DNA from: JBIOJB01 sp044450465
GTDB lineage: Bacteria > Chloroflexota > Dormibacteria > Dormibacterales > Dormibacteraceae
Assembly (NCBI GenBank): GCA_044450465.1
Contig: JBIOJB010000043.1
Location: forward strand, 1-24,618
Reading direction: 5' to 3'
DNA length: 24,618 bases
Under the pieces are notes generated by a model. That model searched no databases and had not been told where the DNA came from. It saw nothing but the letters and a program-made list of their open reading frames with translations. The stretch's first letter is position 1. Each line of letters opens with the position of its first letter. Shown here in pieces: positions 1-9,200 of the stretch. The position numbers and the translations under genes are program-made.

Positions 1-102
1 GAACCATTCCGGGTTCCCTCTCATAACCTAGGCCGTTCGACTCTCAGCTGCTGGTCTGTTCGCCAGTGGCCCTCCGATCGGCGGCGGCCCACGATCGAAC
101 CT

Positions 103-1851
103 ATGAGCGTCGTCAACCGGCACCGAACTGGCAGGCCGCTGAGCGACGAGGTTCGGTTTGTCGACGGTGAAATTGCGACCTGTCTCCGCGGGCAAGACGT
201 GCTGCACACTCCGCTGCTCAACAAGGGCACGGCGTTCACGGCAGGCGAGCGAGCGGCCCTCGGCCTCACGGGACTCCTTCCGCCGGCCCTCAAGACCCTC
301 GAGCAGCAGGCCGAACGCGCCTACGGCCAGTACATCGAACAGCCCGACGATCTTCATCGCAACGTCTATCTGACCGCCCTGCACGACCGAAACGAGGTGC
401 TCTTCTACCACCTCGTGACCACGCACCTGCCCGAAATGCTGCCCATCGTCTACACGCCGACCGTCGCCACGGCGATCGAGCAATACAGCCACGAGTACCG
501 TCGCCCGCGGGGCGTCTTCCTGTCGATCGATCACCCCGGGCAGGTCGAGGAATCCCTGCTGAGCCTTGGCGCCGGCCCCGACGAGATCGACCTGATCGTG
601 GCCACCGACGGCGAGCGAATTCTCGGGATCGGCGACTGGGGCGTCGGTGGAATCGACATCGCGATCGGCAAGCTGGCCGTGTACACCGCCGCCGCCGGCA
701 TCCACCCCGCCCGCGTGATGCCGGTCATGCTCGACGTCGGCACGGACCGCCGGAGCCTGCTCGACGACGAGCAGTACCTCGGCAACCGGCACCCGCGCGT
801 TCGCGGCGCGGCCTACGACGAGTTCATCGACCTTTACGTGCGCACCGCAGCCCGGCTGTTCCCCAACGCGTTGCTGCATTGGGAAGACTTCGGCGCCGAC
901 AATGCGCGCCGGCTACTCGAACGCTACCGGCCCTCCTACCGGACCTTCAACGACGATGTCCAGGGGACTGGCGCCGTCACCCTCGCCGCGATCTACTCGG
1001 CTTTGAGGATCACCGGCGCGCGCATGCGCGACCAGCGTGTGGTGCTCTTCGGCTGCGGCAGCGCCGGAATCGGAATCGCGGATCAACTGCGGTCGGCGAT
1101 GGTGGCGGACGGACTTGGCCGGCTGGAAGCGACGCGCCGGTTCTGGGGCCTGGGTCGCCACGGCCTGATGACCGAGGACATGATTGGAAGGCTTCGAGAC
1201 TTCCAGGTTCCGTACTCCCGGCCGGCCGACGAAGTGCAGGACTGGACGCGCGAGGGCGAGTGCATCGGGTTGCTGGAGGTGGTCCGGCGAGTCAGGCCGA
1301 CCATCCTGATCGGCGTCTCCACGATCCCGGGCGCCTTCACCGAGGAGATAGTCCGTGAGATGGCGCTCCATGTGGACCGGCCGATCATCCTTCCGCTCAC
1401 CAACCCGACCTCGCTCAGCGAGGCCATCCCTGAGGACCTTTTGAAGTGGACCGACGGCAAGGCCCTGGTGGGGGCCGGCAGCCCGTTCGCGCCGGTCTCG
1501 ATCGGCGCAATCACCCATACGATCGGGCAGGCCAACAACGCCCTGGTGTTCCCTGGCATCGGTCTCGGCACCATCGTGGCCCACGCCGATCACGTCAGCG
1601 ACGGTATGCTCGCGGCCGCCGCCGAAGCGGTTGCGCGTCTCGCGGACGTGAGCGCTCCCGGGGCAGGCCTGCTGCCCGGCGTGGAGCGCCTGCGAGAGGT
1701 TTCGCTGGCCGTGGCCACAGCCGTAGCGGCACGCGCGGCCGAAGAAGGGCTGTCCCGCGCTCCGGTCGGCCAGCTCGAGCAGCGGGTGCGCGCGGCCATG
1801 TGGAACCCGGTCTACTCTCCGATCGTCGCCATGGACGGCCGACCTTCGTAG
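103..1851 (+). CDS. NAD(P)-dependent malic enzyme, large type
   Basis: Catalyses oxidative decarboxylation of L-malate to pyruvate and CO2 with reduction of NAD(P) in the cytosol. The 582-residue protein has the large-subunit malic enzyme order. The VYTPT active-site tyrosine segment lies near residues 116-120. The substrate-domain segment GERILGIGDWGVGG (170-183) is followed by the presumed catalytic lysine near 190. The metal-ligand stretch HWEDFGADNA (259-268) and FNDDVQGTGAV (282-292) follow, then a Rossmann dinucleotide loop VLFGCGSAGIG (314-324). Length matches SfcA/MaeA-type enzymes. The ATG at 103 is the first in frame after a short leader; I see no strong ribosome binding site. The cofactor (NAD or NADP) cannot be told from these motifs. 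It lies 132 bp upstream of nifJ on the same strand, so its product pyruvate could feed that enzyme. Confidence 0.95.
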   Translation: MSVVNRHRTGRPLSDEVRFVDGEIATCLRGQDVLHTPLLNKGTAFTAGERAALGLTGLLPPALKTLEQQAERAYGQYIEQPDDLHRNVYLTALHDRNEVLFYHLVTTHLPEMLPIVYTPTVATAIEQYSHEYRRPRGVFLSIDHPGQVEESLLSLGAGPDEIDLIVATDGERILGIGDWGVGGIDIAIGKLAVYTAAAGIHPARVMPVMLDVGTDRRSLLDDEQYLGNRHPRVRGAAYDEFIDLYVRTAARLFPNALLHWEDFGADNARRLLERYRPSYRTFNDDVQGTGAVTLAAIYSALRITGARMRDQRVVLFGCGSAGIGIADQLRSAMVADGLGRLEATRRFWGLGRHGLMTEDMIGRLRDFQVPYSRPADEVQDWTREGECIGLLEVVRRVRPTILIGVSTIPGAFTEEIVREMALHVDRPIILPLTNPTSLSEAIPEDLLKWTDGKALVGAGSPFAPVSIGAITHTIGQANNALVFPGIGLGTIVAHADHVSDGMLAAAAEAVARLADVSAPGAGLLPGVERLREVSLAVATAVAARAAEEGLSRAPVGQLEQRVRAAMWNPVYSPIVAMDGRPS

Positions 1852-1900
1852 GTTCCGAGCCCCAGTCCGCCGAACCGGCCCCCACCTAATCTTCCGAAGT

Positions 1901-1931
1901 CCGAAAGCCCCCTTCAGCGCGGGTCTTTCGG
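1901..1931. terminator. Hairpin between malic enzyme gene and nifJ
   Basis: The arms CCGAAAGCCC (1901-1910) and GGGTCTTTCGG (1921-1931) pair over ten base pairs with one bulged T, around a 10-nt loop. It sits 50 bp after the malic enzyme stop and 53 bp before the nifJ start. No T-run follows, so it is either a non-canonical terminator or attenuator, or a stabilising 5' leader structure for nifJ. Confidence 0.4.
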
Positions 1932-1983
1932 GCATAGAACGGGTGGCCTGGCGCTGCCAGTGTTGAGCATGGGGAACCCCGAC

Positions 1984-4900
1984 ATGAACCCACTGATCAC
2001 CATCGACGGCAACGAAGCGGCTGCCCGCGTGGCTCATCGCCTCAGCGAAGTCATCGCGATCTACCCGATCACCCCCTCGACGGCGATGGGAGAGCTGTCT
2101 GACGCCTGGTCCGCCGCGGGTCAGCCGAACCTCTGGGGCACGGTTCCCCAGGTGATGGAGATGCAGAGTGAGGCCGGAGCCGCTGGAGCACTTCACGGCG
2201 CGTTGATGGCCGGAGCCCTGTGCACGACGTTCACCGCCTCGCAGGGATTGCTCCTGATGCTCCCCAACATGTTCAAGATCGCGGGCGAGCTCACCTCCAC
2301 CGTTTTCCATGTGGCGGCGCGGACCGTGGCGACTCACGCCCTCTCGATCTTCGGCGACCACAGCGACGTGATGGCCGTTCGCTCGTCCGGTTTCGCGATG
2401 CTCGCCTCGTCGTCGGTGCAAGAGGCGCAGGACTTTGCTCTCATCGCACACCGGGCCACGCTCGAGTCGCGAATCCCATTTCTGCACTTCTTCGACGGGT
2501 TCCGCACCTCACACGAGGTCAACAAGATCGTGACCCTCACCGATGGCGATCTCCACGTCATGGTGCCCGACGAGCTCGTCACTGCCCACCGCATGCGCGC
2601 GCTCTCACCTGACCATCCCGTGCTGCACGGCTCGGCCCAGAACCCTGACGTCTACTTCCAGTCGCGCGAGGCGGCCAACCAATACCACGCCGCGGTCCCA
2701 AGGATCGTCAGCGCCGCCATGGAGTGTTTCGGCGAGCTCACGGGCCGCCGCTACAGGATCTTCGACTACGTAGGCCACCCTGACGCGGACCGGGTCGTCA
2801 TTCTCATGGGGTCGGCCGCCGGCGCCGCACAGGAGGCCGTCGAAGCCCTGCTGGCTCGCGGCGAGAAAGTTGGGCTCCTCAACGTCCACCTGTTCCGGCC
2901 GTTCGATGCCGCCGCTTTTGCCGCGGCGCTGCCGCCGACGGCGCGCCGAATCGCGGTGCTCGACCGCACCAAGGAGCCGGGTGCCACCGGCGAACCGCTA
3001 TTTCAAGACGTCGTCGTCGCACTCGCGTCCCGGCCGGAGCCGCCGCTCGTGATAGGCGGCCGGTACGGGTTGGCGTCCAAGGAGTTCACGCCCGCAATGG
3101 CCTCCACGGTGTTCGCCGAGCTGTCGAGCGAGCGGCCGCGACGCGAATTCACGGTGGGAATCGTCGACGACGTCACCCATCTCAGCCTGGACGTGGACCC
3201 GACGTTCTCAACGGAGCCCGCCGACGTCACGACGGCAATCTTCTTCGGGCTGGGTTCAGACGGCACGGTGGGCGCGACTCGCAACACCGTCAAGATCATC
3301 GGCGAGCACACCGACCTCTTCGCGCAGGGATATTTCGTGCTCGACTCGAAGAAGTCGGGTTCGGTTACGGCGTCGCACCTGCGCTTTGGCCCGCGGCCGA
3401 TCCTCTCGACGTACCTCGTGCAGCGGGCTGGTCTCATCGCCTGCCATCAGTTCGGCTTCCTCGAGAAGATGGACGTGCTCGGCCGGGCGGCCGACGGCGG
3501 GATCTTCCTGCTGAACAGCCCCTACGGACCAGGCGAGGTCTGGAACCGCATCCCTGTCGAGGCGCAGCGCCAGATCCTTGGCAAGCACCTTCGGTTCTAC
3601 GTCGTCGACGCCAGCCGGGTCGCTCGTGATGCGGGCCTGCCCGGACGGATCAACACTGTGCTCCAGGCCTGCTACTTCGCTCTTGCCGGCGTGCTGCCGC
3701 AGGAACAGGCCATCGCGGCCATCAAGGCGGCCATCGAGCGGACCTACGCAAAACGCGGCGAGGCCGTGCTTCAGCGAAACTTCGCCGCGGTCGACCTGGC
3801 CCTGGCCGAGCTGCACGAGGTCGCGCTTCCGGTCAGCTCGACAGGGACCGTCCATATGCGACCCGTGGTGCCGGCGGAGGCCCCGGCATTCGTGCAGCAG
3901 GTCACCGCCGAGATGCTCGCAGGCCGAGGCGACTCGCTTCCCGTGTCGGCGCTGCCGGTGGACGGCGCTTTCCCGCTTGGCACGTCGCGCTGGGAGCGCC
4001 GCGACATCGCCGACGAGCTACCGCTGTGGGATCCGTCGATCTGCATCGACTGCGCCAAGTGCACCCTTGTGTGCCCGCACGCAGCGATCCGCATGAAGGT
4101 CTCGCCCGACCTGCTTGCCAACGCCCCAGAAGGCTTTCTCTCCAAAGAGTGGAAGTCCAAGGAGCAGCCTGGGATGGTGATGGCCATTCAGATCGCGCCC
4201 GACGACTGCAACGGATGCGGGACTTGCGCCGACTACTGCCCCGCCCAGAGCAAACAGGTCGCAAAGCACAAGTCGATCGACATGGGGCCGAAGGACGGGC
4301 GCCTCGAGAAGGAGCGCCTCAACTGGGAGTTCTTCAAGTCACTCCCCGAGTACGACCGCACCCAGGTGAAGGTGGCGACCATCAAGGGGTCGCAGATGCT
4401 CGAACCGCTGTTCGAGTTCTCCGGGGCTTGCAAGGGATGCGGGGAAACGCCCTACCTGAAGCTGCTCACCCAGATGTACGGCGACCGGATCCTCGTCGCC
4501 AACGCGACGGGCTGCTCGTCGATATTCGGCGGCAACCTGCCCACGACCCCGTGGGCCGCCAACGGCGACGGCCGGGGTCCGGCGTGGGCCAACTCGCTGT
4601 TCGAGGACAACGCCGAGTTCGGGCTCGGTATGCGTCTGGCCCTGGACAGCTTCGCGTCCACCGCCAGGCGGCTTCTCGCCGAGCTCGCTCCGGAAGTCGG
4701 TTCCGACCTGGCCGCCGCCATCGTGGCCGCCGATCAGACGTCTGAGGCCGAAATCGCGGCGCAGCGCGAACGCGTGGGTCTGCTGCGCGCACGGCTCGAC
4801 GAGCTGAAGACGCCCGCAGCCGTGCAGCTGTCGGAGCTGGCGGACCACCTGGTGCACAAGAGCGTGTGGATCGTCGGCGGAGACGGCTGGGCTTACGACA

Positions 4901-5586
4901 TCGGATTTGGCGGGCTCGACCACGTCCTTGCCTCCGGTCGCAACGTGAAGATCCTGGTGCTCGACACCGAGGTCTACTCGAACACGGGCGGGCAGGCGTC
5001 CAAGGCGACACCTCGCGGCGCGATCGCCAAGTTCGCAGCGGCCGGCAAGCGCACCGGGAAGAAGGATCTCGGTCTCATCGCCAGCGCGTACGGCAACGTC
5101 TACGTGGCCCAGATCGCTCTCGGGGCTGACAACGCCCAGACGGTGAAGGCCTTCGCCGAGGCGGAGAGCCACAACGGACCATCGCTGATCATCGCCTACG
5201 CCACCTGCATCGCCCATGGCATTGAGATGTCCACGGGTATGACCCATATGAAAGAGGCGGTCGACAGCGGGTACTGGCCGCTCTACCGCTTCGATCCCAG
5301 AAGGGGGACCGCGGGCATGCCCCCGCTGGTCCTGGACTCGAAGGCGCCGACCATTCCCCTGCGCGACTTCGCCAGCAAGGAGGGCCGCTACTCGCTGCTG
5401 GCGCGCTCCAAGCCCGCGCTGGCCGAGCGTCTGATGGGCATCGCCCAGGCGGATGTGGACGAACGCCGCCACCTCTACGAGCAGATGGCTGGAGTGGCGC
5501 GGCACGCGCCGAACGACACCATCAACGGCGACGGCCAACCGGAACCGGCCCGCGCAGGCGCGGATGCCGAGGAGGAGCTGCCATGA
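1984..5586 (+). CDS. nifJ: Pyruvate:ferredoxin (flavodoxin) oxidoreductase, single-chain
   Basis: Interconverts pyruvate + CoA and acetyl-CoA + CO2 using ferredoxin or flavodoxin, with thiamine diphosphate and three 4Fe-4S clusters. The ~1200-residue chain has all domains of the homodimeric enzyme. The N-terminal substrate segment YPITPSTAMGE comes first. A ferredoxin domain follows with two CxxCxxCxxxCP motifs (starting near residues 687 and 742). The proximal-cluster cysteines CKGC are near 816-819, with a further cysteine in the ATGCSS segment. The TPP segment GGDGWAYDIGFGG lies near 963, followed by EVYSNTGGQ. I chose ATG 1984, preceded by GGGGA; in-frame GTG 1960 and ATG 1969 are alternatives adding 8 or 5 residues. 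Its stop overlaps the start of the next gene (ATGA), implying translational coupling. The enzyme is oxygen-sensitive in many organisms, so it suggests anaerobic or microaerobic metabolism or reductive carboxylation. Confidence 0.97.
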   Translation: MNPLITIDGNEAAARVAHRLSEVIAIYPITPSTAMGELSDAWSAAGQPNLWGTVPQVMEMQSEAGAAGALHGALMAGALCTTFTASQGLLLMLPNMFKIAGELTSTVFHVAARTVATHALSIFGDHSDVMAVRSSGFAMLASSSVQEAQDFALIAHRATLESRIPFLHFFDGFRTSHEVNKIVTLTDGDLHVMVPDELVTAHRMRALSPDHPVLHGSAQNPDVYFQSREAANQYHAAVPRIVSAAMECFGELTGRRYRIFDYVGHPDADRVVILMGSAAGAAQEAVEALLARGEKVGLLNVHLFRPFDAAAFAAALPPTARRIAVLDRTKEPGATGEPLFQDVVVALASRPEPPLVIGGRYGLASKEFTPAMASTVFAELSSERPRREFTVGIVDDVTHLSLDVDPTFSTEPADVTTAIFFGLGSDGTVGATRNTVKIIGEHTDLFAQGYFVLDSKKSGSVTASHLRFGPRPILSTYLVQRAGLIACHQFGFLEKMDVLGRAADGGIFLLNSPYGPGEVWNRIPVEAQRQILGKHLRFYVVDASRVARDAGLPGRINTVLQACYFALAGVLPQEQAIAAIKAAIERTYAKRGEAVLQRNFAAVDLALAELHEVALPVSSTGTVHMRPVVPAEAPAFVQQVTAEMLAGRGDSLPVSALPVDGAFPLGTSRWERRDIADELPLWDPSICIDCAKCTLVCPHAAIRMKVSPDLLANAPEGFLSKEWKSKEQPGMVMAIQIAPDDCNGCGTCADYCPAQSKQVAKHKSIDMGPKDGRLEKERLNWEFFKSLPEYDRTQVKVATIKGSQMLEPLFEFSGACKGCGETPYLKLLTQMYGDRILVANATGCSSIFGGNLPTTPWAANGDGRGPAWANSLFEDNAEFGLGMRLALDSFASTARRLLAELAPEVGSDLAAAIVAADQTSEAEIAAQRERVGLLRARLDELKTPAAVQLSELADHLVHKSVWIVGGDGWAYDIGFGGLDHVLASGRNVKILVLDTEVYSNTGGQASKATPRGAIAKFAAAGKRTGKKDLGLIASAYGNVYVAQIALGADNAQTVKAFAEAESHNGPSLIIAYATCIAHGIEMSTGMTHMKEAVDSGYWPLYRFDPRRGTAGMPPLVLDSKAPTIPLRDFASKEGRYSLLARSKPALAERLMGIAQADVDERRHLYEQMAGVARHAPNDTINGDGQPEPARAGADAEEELP

Positions 5587-6635
5587 GCGCAGACCTGCAG
5601 ACCACGTACATGGGAATGAAGCTGGCAAACCCGATCGTGGCGGCGGCCTCGCCGCTTTCTGGAACCATCGATGGTCTGATGGCCCTCGAGGAGGCCGGAG
5701 CGTCCGCAGTCGTGCTGCAGTCGCTGTTCGAGGAGCAGATCGAGCACCACGAGCTCAGCGTCCATTCGATCCTGGAGACGGGCACGGACAGCTTCCCGGA
5801 AGCGCACGATTTCTTCCCGGCTCTCGACGACTACAACACGGGCCCCGAGTCATACCTGCAGATGGTGGAGCAGGCCAAGGCGCGGCTGAAGGTCCCGGTG
5901 ATCGCGAGCCTGAACGGCGTCTCGATGGGCGGTTGGACGCGCTACGCCCGGCTCCTCGAGGAAGCCGGCGCCGACGCCCTCGAGCTCAACATCTACTTCA
6001 TCGCCGCCGACCCCAAAGTCACCTCAACCGAGGTCGAGGCCCGCTACGTGGACCTGGTGACAGAGGTCGCAGGTTCGATCTCGATACCGCTTGCGGTGAA
6101 GGTCGGCCCTTACTTCTCGTCGATGGCGAACATGGCCCAGCGGCTAGCGGGAGCGGGCGCGAGCGGCCTGACCCTCTTCAACCGGTTCCTGTATCCAGAC
6201 ATCTCCCTGACCCGCATGAAGGTGATCCCAACGCTCAACCTGAGCTCGTCCTACGAGTCTCTGCTTCCGCTTCGCTGGATCGCGATCATCAGCAGCCAGG
6301 TGTCCATCTCGCTGGCGGCGAGCACGGGCATCTGCACCACCACCGATGTCGTGAAGCTCTTGATGGCGGGCGCCGACGTCACGATGCTGGCGTCGGTCCT
6401 GCTGCGCCGTGGGCCGGCCTACCTGCAGCAGCTGATCGGCGGCGTGCAGGCCTGGCTGGAAGAGCACGAGTATGAGTCGGTGGAGCAGCTGAAGGGCAGC
6501 ATGAGCCAAACCTCGTCGCCCGACCCCGAAGCTTTCGAGCGCGCGAACTACATGCGCACGCTGGTCGACTTCACGGTGGCGTCGCCTGACCCGCGACATT
6601 TCTACGCCCGCCGCGACCCGATGCCCTGGGACTGA
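5583..6635 (+). CDS. Dihydroorotate dehydrogenase-like FMN TIM-barrel protein
   Basis: The 350-residue protein resembles the dihydroorotate dehydrogenase superfamily (FMN-dependent TIM barrel). It starts with a short strand and the TYMGMKLANPIVAAASPL segment typical of the family. Further family-like segments are VPVIASLNG (near 104-112), ALELNIYF, the lysine-bearing strand LAVKVGPYFSSM, GASGLTLFNRF, and a C-terminal phosphate-binding region ICTTTDVVKLLMAGAD. The normal glycine-rich phosphate-binding loop is altered here. The ATG overlaps the nifJ stop by 4 nt, so it is almost certainly co-translated with PFOR. No other pyrimidine gene is nearby, so a role tied to PFOR redox chemistry is as likely as pyrimidine synthesis; this is inference from context. 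I would not call it pyrD. Confidence 0.85.
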   Translation: MSADLQTTYMGMKLANPIVAAASPLSGTIDGLMALEEAGASAVVLQSLFEEQIEHHELSVHSILETGTDSFPEAHDFFPALDDYNTGPESYLQMVEQAKARLKVPVIASLNGVSMGGWTRYARLLEEAGADALELNIYFIAADPKVTSTEVEARYVDLVTEVAGSISIPLAVKVGPYFSSMANMAQRLAGAGASGLTLFNRFLYPDISLTRMKVIPTLNLSSSYESLLPLRWIAIISSQVSISLAASTGICTTTDVVKLLMAGADVTMLASVLLRRGPAYLQQLIGGVQAWLEEHEYESVEQLKGSMSQTSSPDPEAFERANYMRTLVDFTVASPDPRHFYARRDPMPWD

Positions 6636-6639
6636 CGGC

Positions 6640-7200
6640 TTAAGCGCCCTGCCTACCGGACCAGGGGGCAAACGCCACCAGCTCCACGGCGGCGCCGAGC
6701 AAGATTGCCAAGGCGCCGACGCCAATGGCGAGCAGTGAGCCAAATACGAGGCCCAGACCGCCAATGAAGACACCGATCGTCGCCACGAGCTGAAGCGAGC
6801 AGTACAGGCGCAGGCCTCTGGCGTTCATGCCACGCCGCCGATATCGATAGCCCATGAAGCCCGGCAGCGATGAGCCCGAGACCACATGCCAGGAGTGCCA
6901 GGCGGCCCCGACGAGGCCGAAAACCATCCAGGCGACTCCGACATCCGCCCAGTTGGTGATTCGGTGGTCGTTTCCAACCAATTGGCGAAGCGTCTGAACC
7001 AACGGAAACCAGACCGCAAGCGAAACACCGCCGATCGCGAAAAGCGCGCCATTGAACCGCCAAAAGTCGGGCTGGCTGTTCATGGCCGTACCGCCAAGCC
7101 GGCGGTTCAACCCCGCCGCCCTGTCGGCAAGAGTGCCGAAATTGGCGGCCAGAGCGAATCCGATCACCGCGGCAACCGCGCCGAACACCGAGATGCTCAT
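6640..7200 (-). CDS. Small multi-pass membrane protein, function unknown
   Basis: A 186-residue hydrophobic protein that I cannot assign to a named family. Membrane segments are visible near residues 3-20, 48-68, 86-106 and as a long C-terminal pair from about 130 to 180. A positively charged loop (GYRYRRRGMNARGLR) before the last pair suggests that loop is cytoplasmic. The ATG at 7200 was chosen; an alternative start at 7207 is in a different frame that lacks the membrane pattern. It is convergent with the DHOD-like gene (4 bp between stops) and divergent from the crotonase gene, with only 39 bp between starts, so both promoters must lie within or very near these coding ends. Confidence 0.7.
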   Translation of the reverse strand: MSISVFGAVAAVIGFALAANFGTLADRAAGLNRRLGGTAMNSQPDFWRFNGALFAIGGVSLAVWFPLVQTLRQLVGNDHRITNWADVGVAWMVFGLVGAAWHSWHVVSGSSLPGFMGYRYRRRGMNARGLRLYCSLQLVATIGVFIGGLGLVFGSLLAIGVGALAILLGAAVELVAFAPWSGRQGA

Positions 7201-7239
7201 CGGTCAACCCCCCGTATGGGCAGTGAACATAATGGCGGC

Positions 7240-8022
7240 ATGCAGCTCACCGAGCACGTCGCCTACGAGATCCGGGATCGGATCGCGCGCGTCACCCTGA
7301 CCCGACCTGAGGCGCGCAACGCGCTAACGGACGCGATCGCCCAAGGCCTGGTCCTGGCTGTCGCGGAGATCGAAAGGGACAGGAAGGTGCGGGCCGTCAT
7401 CCTCTCCGGCGAGGGCCCCGTCTTCTGCGCCGGCGGCGACCTCAAGTCGTTTGCGAGCGGCAGCGTCAGGGCCGACTTCGCGGACACCGTCCACAAGGGC
7501 CTGCTGGGCCTTCACCGCAGTCCCGCGCCAGTCGTGACCGCGATCCAGGGCGCCGCGATCGGCTACGGCCTGGGGCTTGCGTGCGCCTGCGATATTCGCC
7601 TCGCCGGCGAGGGCACGAAATTCCAGGCCGGCTTCACCGGGATCGGGCTCTCGCCCGACTCGACCACCTCCTACTTCCTACCCCGGCTGTTCGGGCTCTC
7701 GGTCGCGACCCGGATGATGCTGACCAACCTGCCGATGGACGCCGCGGAGGCCCAGGCCCACGGGTTCGTCGCCTCCATGCATCCCGCCGCTGAGCTCTTG
7801 ACCGCGGCCGAAAGCCTCGCGGATCGCCTGGCCCACATGCCCAGCGGCGCGCTGCGGCGGGCCAAGACGCTGCTTCAGGCCAGCCTCTCGCATGGGGCCG
7901 AAGAGCACGTGCAGATGGAGGTCGGGTTCATCCTGGAGTCGTTCGCCACCGACGACTTCCGCGAGGGCGTGACGGCCTTCGTCGAGAAGCGAAAGCCGGA
8001 GTTCGAAGCCGAGCGCGGCTGA
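7240..8022 (+). CDS. Enoyl-CoA hydratase/isomerase (crotonase) family, PaaG-like
   Basis: A 260-residue crotonase-fold enzyme acting on acyl-CoA thioesters. The oxyanion-hole segments are FCAGGDL (62-68) and QGAAIGYGLGLA (103-114). In the active-site helix the residue usually Glu in hydratases is replaced by the pattern GLSPDSTTSYFLPRL, giving Asp140. This resembles PaaG-type 1,2-epoxyphenylacetyl-CoA isomerases and some 3,2-enoyl-CoA isomerases rather than classical hydratases. The start at ATG 7240 begins the family homology (MQLTEHVAYEI); ATG 7216 would add eight residues and lie 15 bp from the divergent gene start. No beta-oxidation or phenylacetate genes are adjacent, so the substrate is unknown. 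Confidence 0.85.
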   Translation: MQLTEHVAYEIRDRIARVTLTRPEARNALTDAIAQGLVLAVAEIERDRKVRAVILSGEGPVFCAGGDLKSFASGSVRADFADTVHKGLLGLHRSPAPVVTAIQGAAIGYGLGLACACDIRLAGEGTKFQAGFTGIGLSPDSTTSYFLPRLFGLSVATRMMLTNLPMDAAEAQAHGFVASMHPAAELLTAAESLADRLAHMPSGALRRAKTLLQASLSHGAEEHVQMEVGFILESFATDDFREGVTAFVEKRKPEFEAERG

Positions 8023-8034
8023 GCGACCCGTCGA

Positions 8035-9198
8035 CTACGAGGTCAGCACCCGCCTGAGGCGCCAGGTCGCCAGCGCCAGGAGCACGGCCGCGTAGGCCGC
8101 CAGCACGCCGAGCTGCGGGAGGATCGTCGTGACCGAGGCACCGTTCGCGATGAGCTGTGCGAACGCATCGTTCGCCCACGCATGCGGTGTGATGTGGGCG
8201 ATCTGCTGCATCGTTGGAGGAAAGACCTGAAGCGGAACCATCGAGCCGCCGATCGCGGCCAGTCCCAGCCCAAGAAGGATCGACACACCGGATGCCTGTT
8301 GGGCGTTGCGCAACAGGGCGCCGAGGAAGATAGCGGCGCCGGCGGACACTAGCGTGAACAGAATGACAATCGCGGCCACGCCCACCGGCTGACCCCACTT
8401 CACGCCAAACACGAAAGCGGATCCGAAGATGATCACCGCCGCCTGAATGATCCCGACGAGCAACCGGCTCAGGACCTCACCGCCGATGATCGTCGAAGCC
8501 GGTGTTGGTGTGGCCAGCATCCTCCGCGACAGGCCAAGCCGGCGGGTCTCGATGAGACCCACCGCGCCTGCCGTCAGTGCAGACAGAAATATGAACAGCA
8601 GGAGCTGCGTCCAGGCCCCCACGTCGAACTGGCCGAGGCTCTGGGAAAAGGCCGACTTGCCGACAGTCGTCTCGGTCACAGAGATGGCCGGCACGGCCCC
8701 GGACGCCTGAGTGGCAGTCGCGAGGCCCGAGTCAAAGCTGGACGCCGATCCATCTGAAACCGCGAACTGAGCCGCGCCCAGCAGCGCCGACTGCCTGGCG
8801 ACCACGCCGCGGATGGTCTGGCCCAACTGGTACGCCAACCCAACCGGACGCGCGATGTAGTTGACAGCCACGCTGTGCCCACCGCGGATGGCTGCGTCGT
8901 AATTGGACGGGATGATGATCCCTGCGTCGAGGTTGCCGCGTTCGACCTGAGTCTGAAGGGCTCCGACGTCGACGCTCGAGACGATCTGCACGGATGGAAT
9001 GCGATCCAGCTCGGCCACCAAGGATTGGGTCAGTGGTCCTGACCCTGAGACGAGTCCAACCCGCGCCGTCGCGCCGCCACCGAAGGTCTCGCCAAGGATG
9101 AGGATCAAGAACATCGGGAAGACGAAGAGCAGGAAGAAGTTGCTTCTGCGGCGAAATGTCCTCCGCAAGTTGGTCACGGCGATGACGGCGGCCTTCAC
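8035..9198 (-). CDS. ABC-2 type transporter permease (second permease of exporter)
   Basis: Integral membrane subunit of an ABC exporter. The 387-residue chain has an N-terminal helix (SNFFLLFVFPMFLILILGE), a long extracytoplasmic domain of roughly 200 residues, then five to six membrane helices. This is the YhhJ/DrrB-like ABC-2 layout. The coupling segment is LIETRRLGLSRRMLATP. The start is GTG 9198, two bases after the stop of the preceding permease gene, although the open frame runs further upstream inside that gene. It is convergent with the crotonase gene. It is a paralogue in layout of the adjacent 393-residue permease, so the two probably form a heterodimeric channel driven by the ATPase at 10391-11356. 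The substrate is unknown. Confidence 0.88.
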   Translation of the reverse strand: MKAAVIAVTNLRRTFRRRSNFFLLFVFPMFLILILGETFGGGATARVGLVSGSGPLTQSLVAELDRIPSVQIVSSVDVGALQTQVERGNLDAGIIIPSNYDAAIRGGHSVAVNYIARPVGLAYQLGQTIRGVVARQSALLGAAQFAVSDGSASSFDSGLATATQASGAVPAISVTETTVGKSAFSQSLGQFDVGAWTQLLLFIFLSALTAGAVGLIETRRLGLSRRMLATPTPASTIIGGEVLSRLLVGIIQAAVIIFGSAFVFGVKWGQPVGVAAIVILFTLVSAGAAIFLGALLRNAQQASGVSILLGLGLAAIGGSMVPLQVFPPTMQQIAHITPHAWANDAFAQLIANGASVTTILPQLGVLAAYAAVLLALATWRLRRVLTS

Positions 9199-9200
9199 CG

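Noticed and set aside
913..2487. Long minus-strand open frame (524 codons) opposite the malic enzyme and nifJ
   Set aside because: Composition is Arg/Gly/His-rich with no family pattern; it is an antisense frame of two well supported genes in high-GC DNA and crosses their boundary.
4339..5628. Long minus-strand open frame (429 codons) opposite nifJ
   Set aside because: Antisense shadow of the TPP and iron-sulfur coding region; no recognisable motifs.
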